Source of the DNA: JBBDSU01 sp040904825
Lineage (GTDB): Bacteria; Actinomycetota; Nitriliruptoria; Nitriliruptorales; Nitriliruptoraceae
Assembly (NCBI GenBank): GCA_040904825.1
Contig: JBBDSU010000061.1
Location: 10,900 to 74,899, forward strand
DNA: 64,000 nucleotides
Reading direction: 5' to 3'
Shown here: one piece after another, positions 8,896 to 18,016 of the stretch
How positions within the stretch are numbered: position 1 is the first letter of the stretch
Layout of the letters: each line of letters starts with the position of its first letter
Made by a program: the position numbers and the translations under genes
The notes under the pieces: model-generated
Databases searched by the model: none
What the model was told of the DNA's origin: nothing
What the model saw: only the letters and a program-made list of their open reading frames with translations

Positions 8896-9567
8896 GTGAA
8901 GATCGCGATCGTCGGTGGAACAGGCCCGCATGGCAAGGGCCTCGGTCACCGATTCGCCCAAGCGGGCCACGACGTCATCCTCGGGTCCAGGGATGCGCAG
9001 CGTGCCGAAGACGCGGCCCATGCCGTTGCGGGCCGAATGCCTCTCGGCGCCAGGCATGGTGAAGTCCACGGCGCGAGCAACGTCGATGCGACACAGGACG
9101 CCGATCTCGTCGTGGTCGCCGTGCCGTTCGATGGGATGCTGGAAAGCCTCACCGACCTTGATGTCGACGGACGCATCGTGGTCAGTTGCGTCAATCCACT
9201 GACGTTTGCTGGCGATGGCCCCCGAGCGATCAGGGTTGCCGAGGGCAGCGCAGCCGAGCAGATCGCCGATCGCCATCCGGGCGCTGTCGTGGTTGCCGCG
9301 TTCCATCACGTCTCCGCCGTGTCGTTGCAACAACGCGACGAGCCGCTCGATGAGCATGTCCTGGTCGCCGGCGACGACTCCGCGAGCAAGGACATCGTGA
9401 TATCGCTGGCCACGGCTGTCGCCAGCCGCGGTGGCGTGGATGCTGGGCCCCTGCGCAGCGCTGGCGCACTCGAAGCCATGACTGGCGTGCTGATCCACAT
9501 CAACCGGCGCTACAAAGCACATGCAGGTCTCTCGGTGACCGGGGTGGAGGATGCAGCCGGCACGTGA
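8896..9567 (+). CDS. npdG: F420-dependent NADP reductase (NpdG/Fno family)
   Basis: Transfers hydride between reduced coenzyme F420 and NADP. The 223 residues begin MKIAIVGGTGPHGKGLGHRF, the dinucleotide-binding loop of this family, followed by GSRDAQRAED, which binds the NADP phosphate. The central AAFHHVSAVSLQ and LRSAGALEAMTGVLI match the family. The GTG start has AAAGGAG five bases upstream. Its presence implies that the organism makes F420, as many actinobacteria do. Divergent from purS, with 167 bases between them. Confidence 0.9.
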   Translation: MKIAIVGGTGPHGKGLGHRFAQAGHDVILGSRDAQRAEDAAHAVAGRMPLGARHGEVHGASNVDATQDADLVVVAVPFDGMLESLTDLDVDGRIVVSCVNPLTFAGDGPRAIRVAEGSAAEQIADRHPGAVVVAAFHHVSAVSLQQRDEPLDEHVLVAGDDSASKDIVISLATAVASRGGVDAGPLRSAGALEAMTGVLIHINRRYKAHAGLSVTGVEDAAGT

Positions 9568-9615
9568 CCAGCCCGTTCCTCGTAGCGCAATGGCAACTTT
9601 GGTCACACATTGCAC

Positions 9616-9645
9616 CTGACAACGACCCTGTGATGGGGCTAGCAT
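9616..9645 (+). promoter_or_regulatory. Candidate promoter of the coiled-coil gene
   Basis: CTGACA (9616-9621) and TAGCAT (9640-9645) with 18 bases between resemble a housekeeping sigma promoter. The intergenic space 9568-9717 holds no gene. A second -10-like TATAGG occurs about 20 bases further on. Confidence 0.4.
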
Positions 9646-9717
9646 CTGCCCTCAACGTTTGCTATAGGCATTCAGCCGGGGCAGTCACCGTCCGGTCTTC
9701 ACAGGGAGGCACCACCG

Positions 9718-11370
9718 ATGAGCACAACGAGCAGTGACACTCGTCACGAGGTCGCAGAGGTGCCGGTGGCCGGCAAATCCGCCTCGTCGAACCCTTCCGC
9801 CAAACACGGCAGTGATGGCGCGAGCACGGTTCCACCCGAGGCGCACGACGAGACCGACGATGGACTGTTCAAAGTTGCGATGCGCGGCTACCGCCGCCCA
9901 GACGTCGACACCTTCGTGGTGCAAGCACAACAGCAGCTCAAAGAGTACGAAGAAGCAGTAGAGGCTCTTCAGGAGAAGCTGACCGAGGCTGCCAGCCGGC
10001 CCGCCCTCAACCAGATGGACGAAGCTGACCTCCTTGAGCTCGCATCAGAAGAGACGATGCAACTCCTCAGAGCTGCCAAGTCGCGCGCTCAAGCCGTCAA
10101 GACCACTGCAGCCGAAGAAGCCGATGCGATCCGTGGCAACGCCGAAGCGCAGCGGCACGAAGCCCAAGCCGCTGGCCAGCGCTTGCGCGATGAAGCCCAG
10201 AAGACGCTTGACGATGCACGGGCTAACGCCCAGCGGCTCAAGGTCGACGCGCAAGACGTCGCCCGGAAGCTGGTGGACGACGCGCAAGCCGAAGCCGACC
10301 GTTTGTCAGCCGATGCTCAAGCCAACGCCGACACGTTGCTCACTGATGCCCAGGCCAGCGCCGATCGGCTGATCACCGAGGCTGAGCAGCGCGTCGAGGA
10401 TGCACAAGCTGATGCCGATCGCTTGCTCACTGACGCGCAGGCGCGTGCTGACCAACTGAGGTCGGAAGCACAAGAGACCGCGCAGCGCCTCGTCCAGGAG
10501 GCGAGTGAGGAAGCTGAGCGCGTCACCTCCCAAGCCAATGAGCAGGCCGAGCGCGTCACAGCGGAAGCCAACGCCGAAGCCGAGCGCGTCACCGCAGAAG
10601 CCAACGCCGAAGCTGAGCGCGTCACCGCAGAAGCCAACGAGCAGGCTCAGCAGGTCACCAGCCAAGCCCGCACGGATGCACAGCGGGCGACAAGCGAGGC
10701 CCAGGCGACAGCCCAGCGGCTGACGACAGAAGCCACCGCCCGAGCCGACAAGCTCACCACGGAGGCTCGCGAAGCAGCCGAACGGCTGACGTCCGAGGCC
10801 AATGCGGCAGCAGAGCACGCCACCGCGCAGGCCAACGCCGAGGCCGAGCAGACGATTTCACGCGCCCGCAGCCAAGCCGACGAGAAGATCCGCTCGGCCG
10901 ACGAGCGCGCACAGTCGACGATCGCCAATGCTGACGCCCAGGCGCGATCGACGATCGAGCAGGCCAACGCCACCGCTCAGCAGCAGCGGGAAGCGGCCGC
11001 CGCAGAGGCAGCGCAGACAATCGAGGCGGCCAAGCAGCAGGCGGAAGCGATCGTCGGCGGTGCCGAACAGCGCTACGAAGAATTGCGGGTGACGATCGAA
11101 GGTCACCGCACGCGTCTTCGTCAAGAGCTCGCCGGACAACGTGAAGAGTTGCACCGGACGGTGGAATCGATCTCGTCGCTGCGCCAGGAGTTCAGCCAGT
11201 CGTTCCACAACGTCGCGCAAATGCTCGACCAGGTCGTCGGACGCTTCGGCGAGCCGGTGCAGCGGGCTGAGGGCTACGTCGACCAGGTGTGTGAGCTGCT
11301 CGCCGACGCGCGACTGCCCTCGCGCGAGCTGCCTGCAACCAGCGGCACGGAGAACAGCGACCAGAACTGA
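9718..11370 (+). CDS. DivIVA/Scy-like long coiled-coil protein
   Basis: A 550-residue cytoplasmic protein. After a disordered 48-residue start comes a short DivIVA-like region, FKVAMRGYRRPDVDTFV (about 51-67), the segment that in DivIVA family members targets membranes. Most of the rest (about 85-470) is uninterrupted coiled coil built of 11-residue units such as AEADRLLTDAQ and AEANAEAERVT, a hendecad pattern like that of the Streptomyces polarity protein Scy and FilP. The C-terminal 70 residues break the pattern. AGGGAGG precedes the ATG. A role in polar growth, cell shape or organising a cytoskeletal platform is inferred from the architecture. The gene stands alone with its own likely promoter. 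Confidence 0.8.
   Translation: MSTTSSDTRHEVAEVPVAGKSASSNPSAKHGSDGASTVPPEAHDETDDGLFKVAMRGYRRPDVDTFVVQAQQQLKEYEEAVEALQEKLTEAASRPALNQMDEADLLELASEETMQLLRAAKSRAQAVKTTAAEEADAIRGNAEAQRHEAQAAGQRLRDEAQKTLDDARANAQRLKVDAQDVARKLVDDAQAEADRLSADAQANADTLLTDAQASADRLITEAEQRVEDAQADADRLLTDAQARADQLRSEAQETAQRLVQEASEEAERVTSQANEQAERVTAEANAEAERVTAEANAEAERVTAEANEQAQQVTSQARTDAQRATSEAQATAQRLTTEATARADKLTTEAREAAERLTSEANAAAEHATAQANAEAEQTISRARSQADEKIRSADERAQSTIANADAQARSTIEQANATAQQQREAAAAEAAQTIEAAKQQAEAIVGGAEQRYEELRVTIEGHRTRLRQELAGQREELHRTVESISSLRQEFSQSFHNVAQMLDQVVGRFGEPVQRAEGYVDQVCELLADARLPSRELPATSGTENSDQN
10517..10650 (+). repeat. 33-base tandem repeat in the coiled-coil gene
   Basis: About four near-identical 33-base units (11 codons, protein unit like AERVTAEANAE) follow head to tail. 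They are the most recently amplified part of the hendecad array and are identical enough to allow slippage or recombination. Confidence 0.75.
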
Positions 11371-11385
11371 CCGGCTCATCGGCGC

Positions 11386-11673
11386 TCACTCGGCGGCCCG
11401 CATCCAGGGAGGCCGGGGAGCGTCGATTCGGTCGAGTTCGGACTCAACGTCGCCAAAACCGTCCGTGCGCTGGCCCCAGTCGCGGTAGGCGTCGTCAATC
11501 TCCTGCCGTGTGCGTGCGACAAAATTCCACCACATCGTGATCGGTTCACCCAGCGGCTCACAGCCAAGCGGCGCCGTCAGCCCTTGAGGAACAAGGCCGA
11601 TCCAACCTGGTTCGATGATCTCGGGGCCAACCCTGATCGGCGCACTCTGCGTCGACACTCTCGATCGGTCCAC
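11386..11673 (-). pseudogene. Truncated pirin, C-terminal remnant
   Basis: The 95-residue frame contains only the C-terminal end of a pirin: EPLGEPITMWWNFVARTRQE, then a DW...FGDV...RIDAPRPPW tail. Pirins are about 290 residues with two cupin domains, so roughly the first 200, including the metal-binding N-terminal cupin, are missing. A GTG directly follows the stop of the LCP gene. An alternative ATG overlapping that stop gives a short pirin-start-like peptide (MSGPIESVDAEC) in another frame, which would fit an internal deletion joining both ends. Probably not functional. Confidence 0.7.
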
Positions 11674-13287
11674 TCATCGACATACCTCCTCACTGCCTTC
11701 AACCGTGCGCGCTTGCTCCTGGGCAGCACTTGGATCGTTCAAGATGTCGTCCACCCGCTGTCGGATCAGCGAGACCTGGGGCACGTGATCCTCCCCACGA
11801 TAGGTCGGGGGGCCGAAACCAACACCGACCAGCGCCCGGTGGTCGACGCGGGCGACCACCTCGATCAGATCGGGCAATGCGGCCAGCGGAATATTGGTCA
11901 CGACATGCGACTCGATCGCCGTCGACAAATCACCGAACCGGCGAAGCACGTCCGTCACGCCGGTGTTCTCGACAACGCTGGTCACCAGGCATCGTTGGCG
12001 GCGCATCCGAGGGCCATCACCCGGATCGCGCATGCGTGCGAACGCGAGTGCGGTCTCACCGTCCATCGTCTGACGGCCTTGACGCATCTCAAACACTCGC
12101 CAGTCCGTGTCATCGTGGGCTGGCGACATCCGTACCGTGATCGGATCGACGAGATCGATCTCGACGCCACCCAACGCATCGACGAGTCGCACGAAGCCCT
12201 CCATGTCGGCCTTGGCGTAGTGCGCAATCGGCAGGTCCAGCAGCAGCGCCAGCGTGTCCGTCAGTGCTTGCGCGCCTGGGTCTGCGGCGTCCGGGTACAG
12301 CGCAGCGAACGCGGCGGCACCGCGTCCAGTCGCGCAGGTATACAGCGCATTCAGATAATCCCAAGCGCCGCCTGCCGCGCAGATCTCTTCGTAGTCTGCG
12401 GCGATGCGGTCAGGCACGGGGAAGTCCCGCAGATACCGATCAATGGAGAAAACGGCGGCGGTACCGGTCGACGTGTCGACCGAGACCACCATCAGGGCGT
12501 CGGTGCGAGCGCTGTGGCGTCCCGGTCCAGCATCCGAGCCCAACAAGGCCAGCGTCAGCCGCCCTGAGACAATCCAAGGATTGGCCGACGCGGCATCGCT
12601 GACAACTGAACCCGCCCCACCTTCATCATTCTCACCAGTCGTGCCGTTAGGGCCATCGGCGCCGTTGGCCGGTCCACTGGCTTCTCCACTATCACCCTCA
12701 TCGGTCTCGTCGTGATCGACAACGCCATCGGCATCGCCGCCAGCAGCATCGCCGGACATCAGATCGTCGACTGGCGGTGCGTCACGTTCAAACGTCGATG
12801 AAGTCGACGGGAGGAAGACGGCGTTCAGCACCGCCTGTGAGCGCAGGGTGACGTAGGCGGCAGCGCCGTGCGGTACGACGACGAGTGCTGCCACGACCAG
12901 CACGGCGACGGCGAGCGGTCCCTTTGTTCCCAGATGAAGACGACCTAGCGCAGCCCGGTAAGCATGCACAGCCACAGCTGTTCGCGCCAGCAAGATGGCC
13001 ATGTTGACGATGAGCAGCCACGTCAGCACTGTCGGCCGGATGAGCCAGGCAATAAGACCGGTCGTCGACTGACGGGCAGCCCATCCCCAGACGACAGCGA
13101 CAGTCAGCAACGACATGCCGACGAGTATCAACCCGAGCTTGCGCCGCCCGACGGCCAGGTGACCGACGCCTGGGACGAAGGCCGACAACGCGGCCGCTAA
13201 GGCCGCCCGGCGGCCGACATGCGCGGGTTCAGCCGCGTGACGCGGGGAGACTCGCTTCAAAAGTGGGGCTATCGGACGTCGGGTCAT
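11674..13287 (-). CDS. LytR-CpsA-Psr (LCP) family protein
   Basis: LCP enzymes transfer lipid-linked glycopolymers such as arabinogalactan or teichoic acids onto peptidoglycan at the outer membrane face. The 537 residues have four hydrophobic segments in the first 150, an acidic Asp/Gly/Glu linker (about 165-225), then the LCP domain. In it are LLGSDAGPGRHSARTDALMV, the arginine in FSIDRYLRDFP, the conserved DLVDPI, and the signature MDGETALAFARMRDPGDGPRMRRQR. Four membrane helices are more than the single one usual in the family. The truncated pirin follows without a gap. Confidence 0.88.
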   Translation of the reverse strand: MTRRPIAPLLKRVSPRHAAEPAHVGRRAALAAALSAFVPGVGHLAVGRRKLGLILVGMSLLTVAVVWGWAARQSTTGLIAWLIRPTVLTWLLIVNMAILLARTAVAVHAYRAALGRLHLGTKGPLAVAVLVVAALVVVPHGAAAYVTLRSQAVLNAVFLPSTSSTFERDAPPVDDLMSGDAAGGDADGVVDHDETDEGDSGEASGPANGADGPNGTTGENDEGGAGSVVSDAASANPWIVSGRLTLALLGSDAGPGRHSARTDALMVVSVDTSTGTAAVFSIDRYLRDFPVPDRIAADYEEICAAGGAWDYLNALYTCATGRGAAAFAALYPDAADPGAQALTDTLALLLDLPIAHYAKADMEGFVRLVDALGGVEIDLVDPITVRMSPAHDDTDWRVFEMRQGRQTMDGETALAFARMRDPGDGPRMRRQRCLVTSVVENTGVTDVLRRFGDLSTAIESHVVTNIPLAALPDLIEVVARVDHRALVGVGFGPPTYRGEDHVPQVSLIRQRVDDILNDPSAAQEQARTVEGSEEVCR

Positions 13288-13357
13288 GAACAGCCTGGCT
13301 CGTCACAACCACCAGTATCGCTTGCATTGATAGCCCCGTGGTCGCCCCGCCGTCCAG

Positions 13358-14158
13358 TCAGCCAGCGCCCTGCTCGGCCGGCACTGGACGCAACACGGCG
13401 CCCAGCGCACCCGCGAAGTTGTCGAGACTGTCACGCTTGGGCACCTGCACCCATCCTTCGGCGCGTGCATGGACCTGCTGATCGTCGGGCACACGTTCGG
13501 TCAACCCCAGGCGTGCCATGACCGCGACAAGTCCGGCCACAACCGCATTGAGCTGGCCGCCATCGCGAACCTGGAGCGACGCCGCGGGAACCGACAGGCG
13601 TCCTGCCAGTCCTGCGACGATCGTCTCACGCACTTCGGCGATGTCAGCCCTGCCTTCATGCGCGACATAGCCGCAATACGGCAGCCGCCATTGGAACATC
13701 GCGACAGCTGGATCCACCTCAACAACGCGGCGAACGGCGAGGGTGGGATCAAGCAGTGTGGGTTCATGGTCGGCCAGCAGCCGGGTCGCCCGCATGCCTG
13801 CCATAGCCCGTCGACCAGCCGCGCTCTCAGTGGGCATGGGCAGCTCGTTGAGATGCTCCCGACGCCACCGGTCAGTTGCCCGGATCCGATAGCGCGTCGA
13901 CAGGTGTGCGGTCACGACCTTGGCTAGATCGCCTTCAGACTCGCTGTCGTGCGTTCGCTCTGCAGCACGCGCAGCGACGGTCACCGGTGCATTGATGCCG
14001 ACCGCGTCAATGCCATGATCGGCCAACAGTGATGCCAGATGGGCATCCGACACCGAGGTGACCGTGCGCTCGACGGTCACCAGTTCGGGCGCGCATGTCA
14101 GCACGGCAACCGAAGTCAGGGTCTCGTCCAGAGCCAACTCCACCCCAGCCACGCGCAT
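13358..14158 (-). CDS. DUF429 family protein
   Basis: A 266-residue soluble protein starting MRVAGVELALDET, the start strand of the RNase H-like fold DUF429 family, with later motifs typical of it (VGINAPV, ELPMPTESAAGRRAMAGMRA, VVEVDPAVAM). DUF429 proteins are predicted nucleases with no firmly established role. GGAGG lies seven bases before the chosen ATG; the frame extends 29 codons upstream but that part is not conserved in character. It precedes the LCP gene on the same strand by 70 bases. Confidence 0.65.
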   Translation of the reverse strand: MRVAGVELALDETLTSVAVLTCAPELVTVERTVTSVSDAHLASLLADHGIDAVGINAPVTVAARAAERTHDSESEGDLAKVVTAHLSTRYRIRATDRWRREHLNELPMPTESAAGRRAMAGMRATRLLADHEPTLLDPTLAVRRVVEVDPAVAMFQWRLPYCGYVAHEGRADIAEVRETIVAGLAGRLSVPAASLQVRDGGQLNAVVAGLVAVMARLGLTERVPDDQQVHARAEGWVQVPKRDSLDNFAGALGAVLRPVPAEQGAG

Positions 14159-14430
14159 CGCGCCACCTCCGTGGTTACACCTGCAGTTGGTCTCTGGCTG
14201 GTTCACACATCGCTGCGCCGCCACCGTCATCGCCCGATACGCCACTGACGTTACGGTACATCACTTAGCGTATTGGTACCGCTACCTATTGTCATATTGG
14301 GTCGTCATCAGATCCTCGAATCCGCACACGCTGATCGCTACCGTTCCAAGGGGTCCTCCAGCCTTGACGACCTCACGCCGGCCTCACCACAGGACAGAGC
14401 GTCCCCGCATTCGTGCCTCTAGGAGCCACA

Positions 14431-15141
14431 ATGTTCAATTCGACTCTCCGAGGTATCCCGGTCACCGCAGCCGCAGTGATGGCACTCGTCGTCGCTGGCT
14501 GTGCGAGCAACGACGACCGTGTCGCCGAGCTTGAACGAGAGCTCGCGCAGATGACTGCAGAACGCGATGATCTGCGCCAACAGCGCGACGAACTCGCGGC
14601 GACGCTCGATGAGCGCAATGACGACGACACCGCAGCCGACGACACACCGGCGGACGACGCTGCCAGCGAAGACGACGCTGTCGGCGACGACGACCCCAAT
14701 AAAGGCGACGACGTCACCCGGCCATCCGCAGCGATGGAGCGCTCAGAAGAAGGCCTCGTCGACCAGATTCGCATGCTGCTCGACTGGGGAGCGTTGCCTC
14801 AAGGGTGGGAGCCCGGCTCGACTCCGTGGCGATCGTTCGACCTGCCCGAAGATGTGATGGGCATCTATGCCGAACCAGGCCTGTTCGTGATAGATCTGGC
14901 CAGAGTGCTCGACGGTCCGATGCTCGGACTCGAAGTGTGGGAATCGACGGTGCGGGTTCTGCCAGGCGACGACGATGACCGCGCAACGGTCGCTGTCCTG
15001 TCGTGGGGCTTCGCCGACGATTCGGTCAGGGGACAAGATGTCCGGGTCGAGATGACGCGGATCGACGGCGCATGGTCAGCCGACGAGGCCGAGGTTCGCT
15101 ACCACTGTCTGCGAGGAGTGTCCGGCGACTTGTGCGTGTGA
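14431..15141 (+). CDS. Predicted lipoprotein with coiled coil and acidic linker
   Basis: The 236 residues begin with a signal peptide ending in lipobox VVAGC (Cys at about 24). A short coiled coil follows (RVAELERELAQMTAERDDLR and on, about 30-63), then an Asp-rich linker (about 64-98) and a C-terminal domain of about 130 residues that ends with two cysteines. TAGGAG is six bases before the ATG. The 272 bases upstream (14159-14430) hold no gene and are AT-richer than average around 14245-14310, a likely promoter region. Function unknown; layout resembles the lipoprotein at 830-1534. Confidence 0.75.
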   Translation: MFNSTLRGIPVTAAAVMALVVAGCASNDDRVAELERELAQMTAERDDLRQQRDELAATLDERNDDDTAADDTPADDAASEDDAVGDDDPNKGDDVTRPSAAMERSEEGLVDQIRMLLDWGALPQGWEPGSTPWRSFDLPEDVMGIYAEPGLFVIDLARVLDGPMLGLEVWESTVRVLPGDDDDRATVAVLSWGFADDSVRGQDVRVEMTRIDGAWSADEAEVRYHCLRGVSGDLCV

Positions 15142-15179
15142 ACGGATGCACGTGAGCGCGATGCGCATCTCGCCTCGGC

Positions 15180-16895
15180 TTACGACAGTTCGCCACGTCG
15201 AGCGCGCTTGACGTCGTACATCGCACGATCAGCCTGGGCGAGGGCATCAGACATCGCCAGGGTCCCCGGCACCTGCACAGCACCAACACTGGCCTTGACT
15301 GCCACAACACTGCCGTCTTCCGTCTGCACCGTGATGTCGCCATCAAACGCGCGGCGCAGCCGGGCCACGAGTTGATCGAAGGCAGCGCCGTCGGAAGCCC
15401 CATCGCAGACGATGACGACGAACTCGTCGCCGCCGACCCGGGCGACGGCGTCATCGGCACGGACCTCTCGACGAAGGCGCTCGGCGACTTCCTGCAGGAT
15501 CAAATCACCAAGCGGATGCCCGTGGGAGTCATTGACAGGCTTGAACGCGTCGAGGTCAATGAACACAACCCCTAGATCTCTGGTGACGTCGCGTTCGTCG
15601 TACCACTGCTCCAGCCCGCGCCGATTCGCCACCCATGTCAGCGGATCCCGGCCCGCATCGTCACGCAGTCGATCTTCGACGCGTCGTCGTTCGGTCAGGT
15701 CGATGACCTGGCTGACGAAATGCACCGCTGTGCCATCGTCGTCACGGACGAGGGCTTTCGACAGCAGCGCCGGCAACCAACGTCCGTCCGGCAGCAGGTA
15801 GCGCTTCTCCATCTCGTAGCGTGAACGCTCTCCTCGCAGGCAGGCCGCAGATCCTTCGAGATCCTCAGCCCGATCATCCGGATGGGTGATCTCTTCGACC
15901 GTCATCGCCAAGAGCGTGGCACGGTCGCGCTCAAACAAGTTGCACAGCCGGCTGTTGACGGCGATGAACCGGCCATCAGGATCGACCAGGGCAATGCCAA
16001 TCGGCGACTGCTCCACCGTGAGTTCGTACTGGCGAAGCGCGACCGTCAGCGAGTTGCTCACGCGCCGCTGTTCCCGGACGGCGACACCCAGCGCGGCAAG
16101 CAGCACCATCGCCGGTCCAACGGTCACAGCAATCGACAACGTCACCGGATGCATCCCAGCCGTCCGGCCGGCCAGGCCAAGCACGCCGGGGAGGAACGGC
16201 ACCGCCAGGATCCATGGCAGCATATGGTTGACGACCACCTTGTCGGCATCCGACTTGACCAGTCGATCCAGGGGCCAGCGATCGGGACGAACGGCCATCG
16301 TGGCGATGGCGAGCAGCAACATGACTGAGGCTGTCATCCCGACCATCGGCCGGATTCGCGGCAGGAAGACCCATTCTCCGTGTCCCAGCGCTATCGCGGT
16401 CGTGGTTCCCACCGCCAGCAGGCCGGCCATGACCAAAATGATCCCGCGGAAGATCTGGGCGCCTGTCCGGAGGTTGTCAACCAGCACCGAACTCCACGCC
16501 AAAAGCCCGAAGACGCCAATGGCCTGAGTGCTCGGCAAGTGCGCAGACCATCCCGACGATGCCGGGCACCAGCGATCGACCGTGCCGACGTCACACCCAG
16601 CGCTCACCAGCCACAGGCCAGTGCTTAGCACAGCGACAGACATGAAGATGGGACGGGCAACATGGTGGCGGCCGCTGCCGACCAACCACAGGCCGATCGC
16701 AACGACGGCCGACAGTCCGGCGGTAAAGGGGCTCATCGACGTGATCGTGGATCCTGACAAAATGAGCACGTTCATGGCGCTGGCCGCCGCGAGCAACGTC
16801 ATGGCGGCTGCCACCGCTGCGGAAAGCCATCGGCCGACGGCGCGATAGCCATCCAACAAAGGCTGGCTGGACTGCTGGACCTCAGCGCCGGTCAT
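15180..16895 (-). CDS. PAS-GGDEF diguanylate cyclase with membrane domain
   Basis: A 571-residue protein with about eight hydrophobic helices (roughly 20-280), a PAS domain (about 290-405; VEQSPIGIALVDPDGRFIAV, then a PAC-like end FVSQVIDLTERRR) and a GGDEF domain. The motif VGGDEF is at about 487-491, with the I-site RADD five residues before it, so an active, product-inhibited cyclase is predicted. The PAS domain probably senses a small molecule or redox change. The ATG chosen follows AGGAA; a GTG ten codons earlier is possible. It converges with the lipoprotein at 14431. Confidence 0.88.
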   Translation of the reverse strand: MTGAEVQQSSQPLLDGYRAVGRWLSAAVAAAMTLLAAASAMNVLILSGSTITSMSPFTAGLSAVVAIGLWLVGSGRHHVARPIFMSVAVLSTGLWLVSAGCDVGTVDRWCPASSGWSAHLPSTQAIGVFGLLAWSSVLVDNLRTGAQIFRGIILVMAGLLAVGTTTAIALGHGEWVFLPRIRPMVGMTASVMLLLAIATMAVRPDRWPLDRLVKSDADKVVVNHMLPWILAVPFLPGVLGLAGRTAGMHPVTLSIAVTVGPAMVLLAALGVAVREQRRVSNSLTVALRQYELTVEQSPIGIALVDPDGRFIAVNSRLCNLFERDRATLLAMTVEEITHPDDRAEDLEGSAACLRGERSRYEMEKRYLLPDGRWLPALLSKALVRDDDGTAVHFVSQVIDLTERRRVEDRLRDDAGRDPLTWVANRRGLEQWYDERDVTRDLGVVFIDLDAFKPVNDSHGHPLGDLILQEVAERLRREVRADDAVARVGGDEFVVIVCDGASDGAAFDQLVARLRRAFDGDITVQTEDGSVVAVKASVGAVQVPGTLAMSDALAQADRAMYDVKRARRGELS

Positions 16896-17027
16896 GGGTT
16901 CCTGTGATCTTCGGGCGACACTCAACGAGCGGTATCGTGCGGTGGGAGCGACAGATTGCTGCGTCCGGGCTCCACGCGCAACCGGCCAGCTGACCTATCC
17001 GTACCTGCCAGCGATTGAAGGCGCCTG

Positions 17028-17219
17028 ATGAACCCGTTGAGGACTTCCCAGTGGTATGGCGGCGGGGACCGCAATACCTACCTCCACCGCGACTGGATGC
17101 GCCGTGGACTCCCCGACTCTGCGTTCAGCGGCAAGCCGCACATTGCGGTGGTGAATACGGCATCAGATTTCTCGCCGTGCAATACGTCAGGTCCAGACGT
17201 CACCCGAGAGGCCCATTGA
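17028..17219 (+). pseudogene. IlvD/Edd-family dehydratase, N-terminal remnant
   Basis: A 63-codon frame whose first 50 residues match the N-terminus of sugar-acid dehydratases of the IlvD/Edd family (arabonate or gluconate type). LRTSQWYGGGDRNTYLHRDW is followed by GLPDSAFSGKPHIAVVNTAS and DFSPCN, where the Cys is the first iron-sulfur ligand. The family is about 570 residues long; here the similarity stops right after PCN and a stop follows 11 codons later. The downstream KduD-like dehydrogenase belongs to the same kind of sugar-acid pathway, so this is best read as a dehydratase lost by a large internal deletion. Confidence 0.72.
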
Positions 17220-17221
17220 CC

Positions 17222-17989
17222 ATGGCAGTACTTGATGCGTTTCGGCTCGATGGGCAGTGCGCTCTCGTCACGGGAGCGCGGCGCGGCATCGGCCTCGGCA
17301 TGGCCGTTGCCCTGGCCGAGGCGGGCGCCGACATCGTGGGCGTCGCCCGTCGTTTCGAGGACGACGAGCCGCTGCGAGACCTGGTGGAAGCGACCGGGCG
17401 GACGATCTCGTTGCATGCTGTTGATCTCGGTCGTCGTGGGCAAGTCGACAGGTTTCTCGCCGAACTCGATGGCGCCGGCCAGCACGTTGACATCTTGGTG
17501 AACAACGCCGGGATCATCGACCGCACACCGTCGGTCGACCATAGTGACGACATCTGGGACGAGGTGGTCGAGGTCGACCTGACCAATCCGTTTCGGCTCG
17601 CTCGCGCCATCGGCGCCAGCATGCTCGAACGCGGCCACGGCAAGATCATCATGGTTGGCTCGGTGCTGAGCTTCCAGGGCGGCATCAGCGTCGCCAGCTA
17701 CGCGGCCGCCAAGCACGGCCTGATCGGTGTGACGCAGGCGCTGGCCAACGAGTGGGCCGGGCACGGTGTCAACGTCAACGCCATCGCTCCCGGCTATATC
17801 GCCACCGATGCGACCGAAACGCTCCGGCTCGACACCGAACGCAGTGCCGCATTGGCAAGCCGCATCCCAGCCGGCCGATGGGGAGTGCCCGAAGACCTCG
17901 CCGGCGCGACCGTGTTCCTGGCGTCACGCGCGTCCGACTACGTCAACGGCACAACGATCGCAGTCGATGGCGGCTGGCTTTCCCGCTGA
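17222..17989 (+). CDS. Short-chain dehydrogenase, KduD/gluconate dehydrogenase-like
   Basis: A 255-residue NAD(P)-dependent oxidoreductase. The Rossmann start LVTGARRGIGLGMA, NNAGIIDR, catalytic Ser in MVGSVLSFQGG, and YAAAKHG (Tyr-x3-Lys) are all intact. The C-terminus AIAPGYIATD and VDGGWLSR is typical. Among SDRs it most resembles 2-deoxy-D-gluconate 3-dehydrogenase (KduD), which fits the sugar-acid dehydratase remnant immediately upstream. The ATG follows GAGAGG. Substrate is inferred. Confidence 0.8.
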   Translation: MAVLDAFRLDGQCALVTGARRGIGLGMAVALAEAGADIVGVARRFEDDEPLRDLVEATGRTISLHAVDLGRRGQVDRFLAELDGAGQHVDILVNNAGIIDRTPSVDHSDDIWDEVVEVDLTNPFRLARAIGASMLERGHGKIIMVGSVLSFQGGISVASYAAAKHGLIGVTQALANEWAGHGVNVNAIAPGYIATDATETLRLDTERSAALASRIPAGRWGVPEDLAGATVFLASRASDYVNGTTIAVDGGWLSR

Positions 17990-18016
17990 CCGGCACCCGT
18001 TGCCGTCACTGACCTG

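Noticed and set aside
9554..9717. Possible small gene before the coiled-coil gene
   Set aside because: No frame with a ribosome site and plausible composition; the stretch looks like a promoter region.
10306..10973. Long open frames on the minus strand opposite the coiled-coil gene
   Set aside because: They arise from the repetitive GC-rich codons of the true gene and give repetitive Ala/Ser/Arg-rich or Leu/Gly-rich peptides with no family features.
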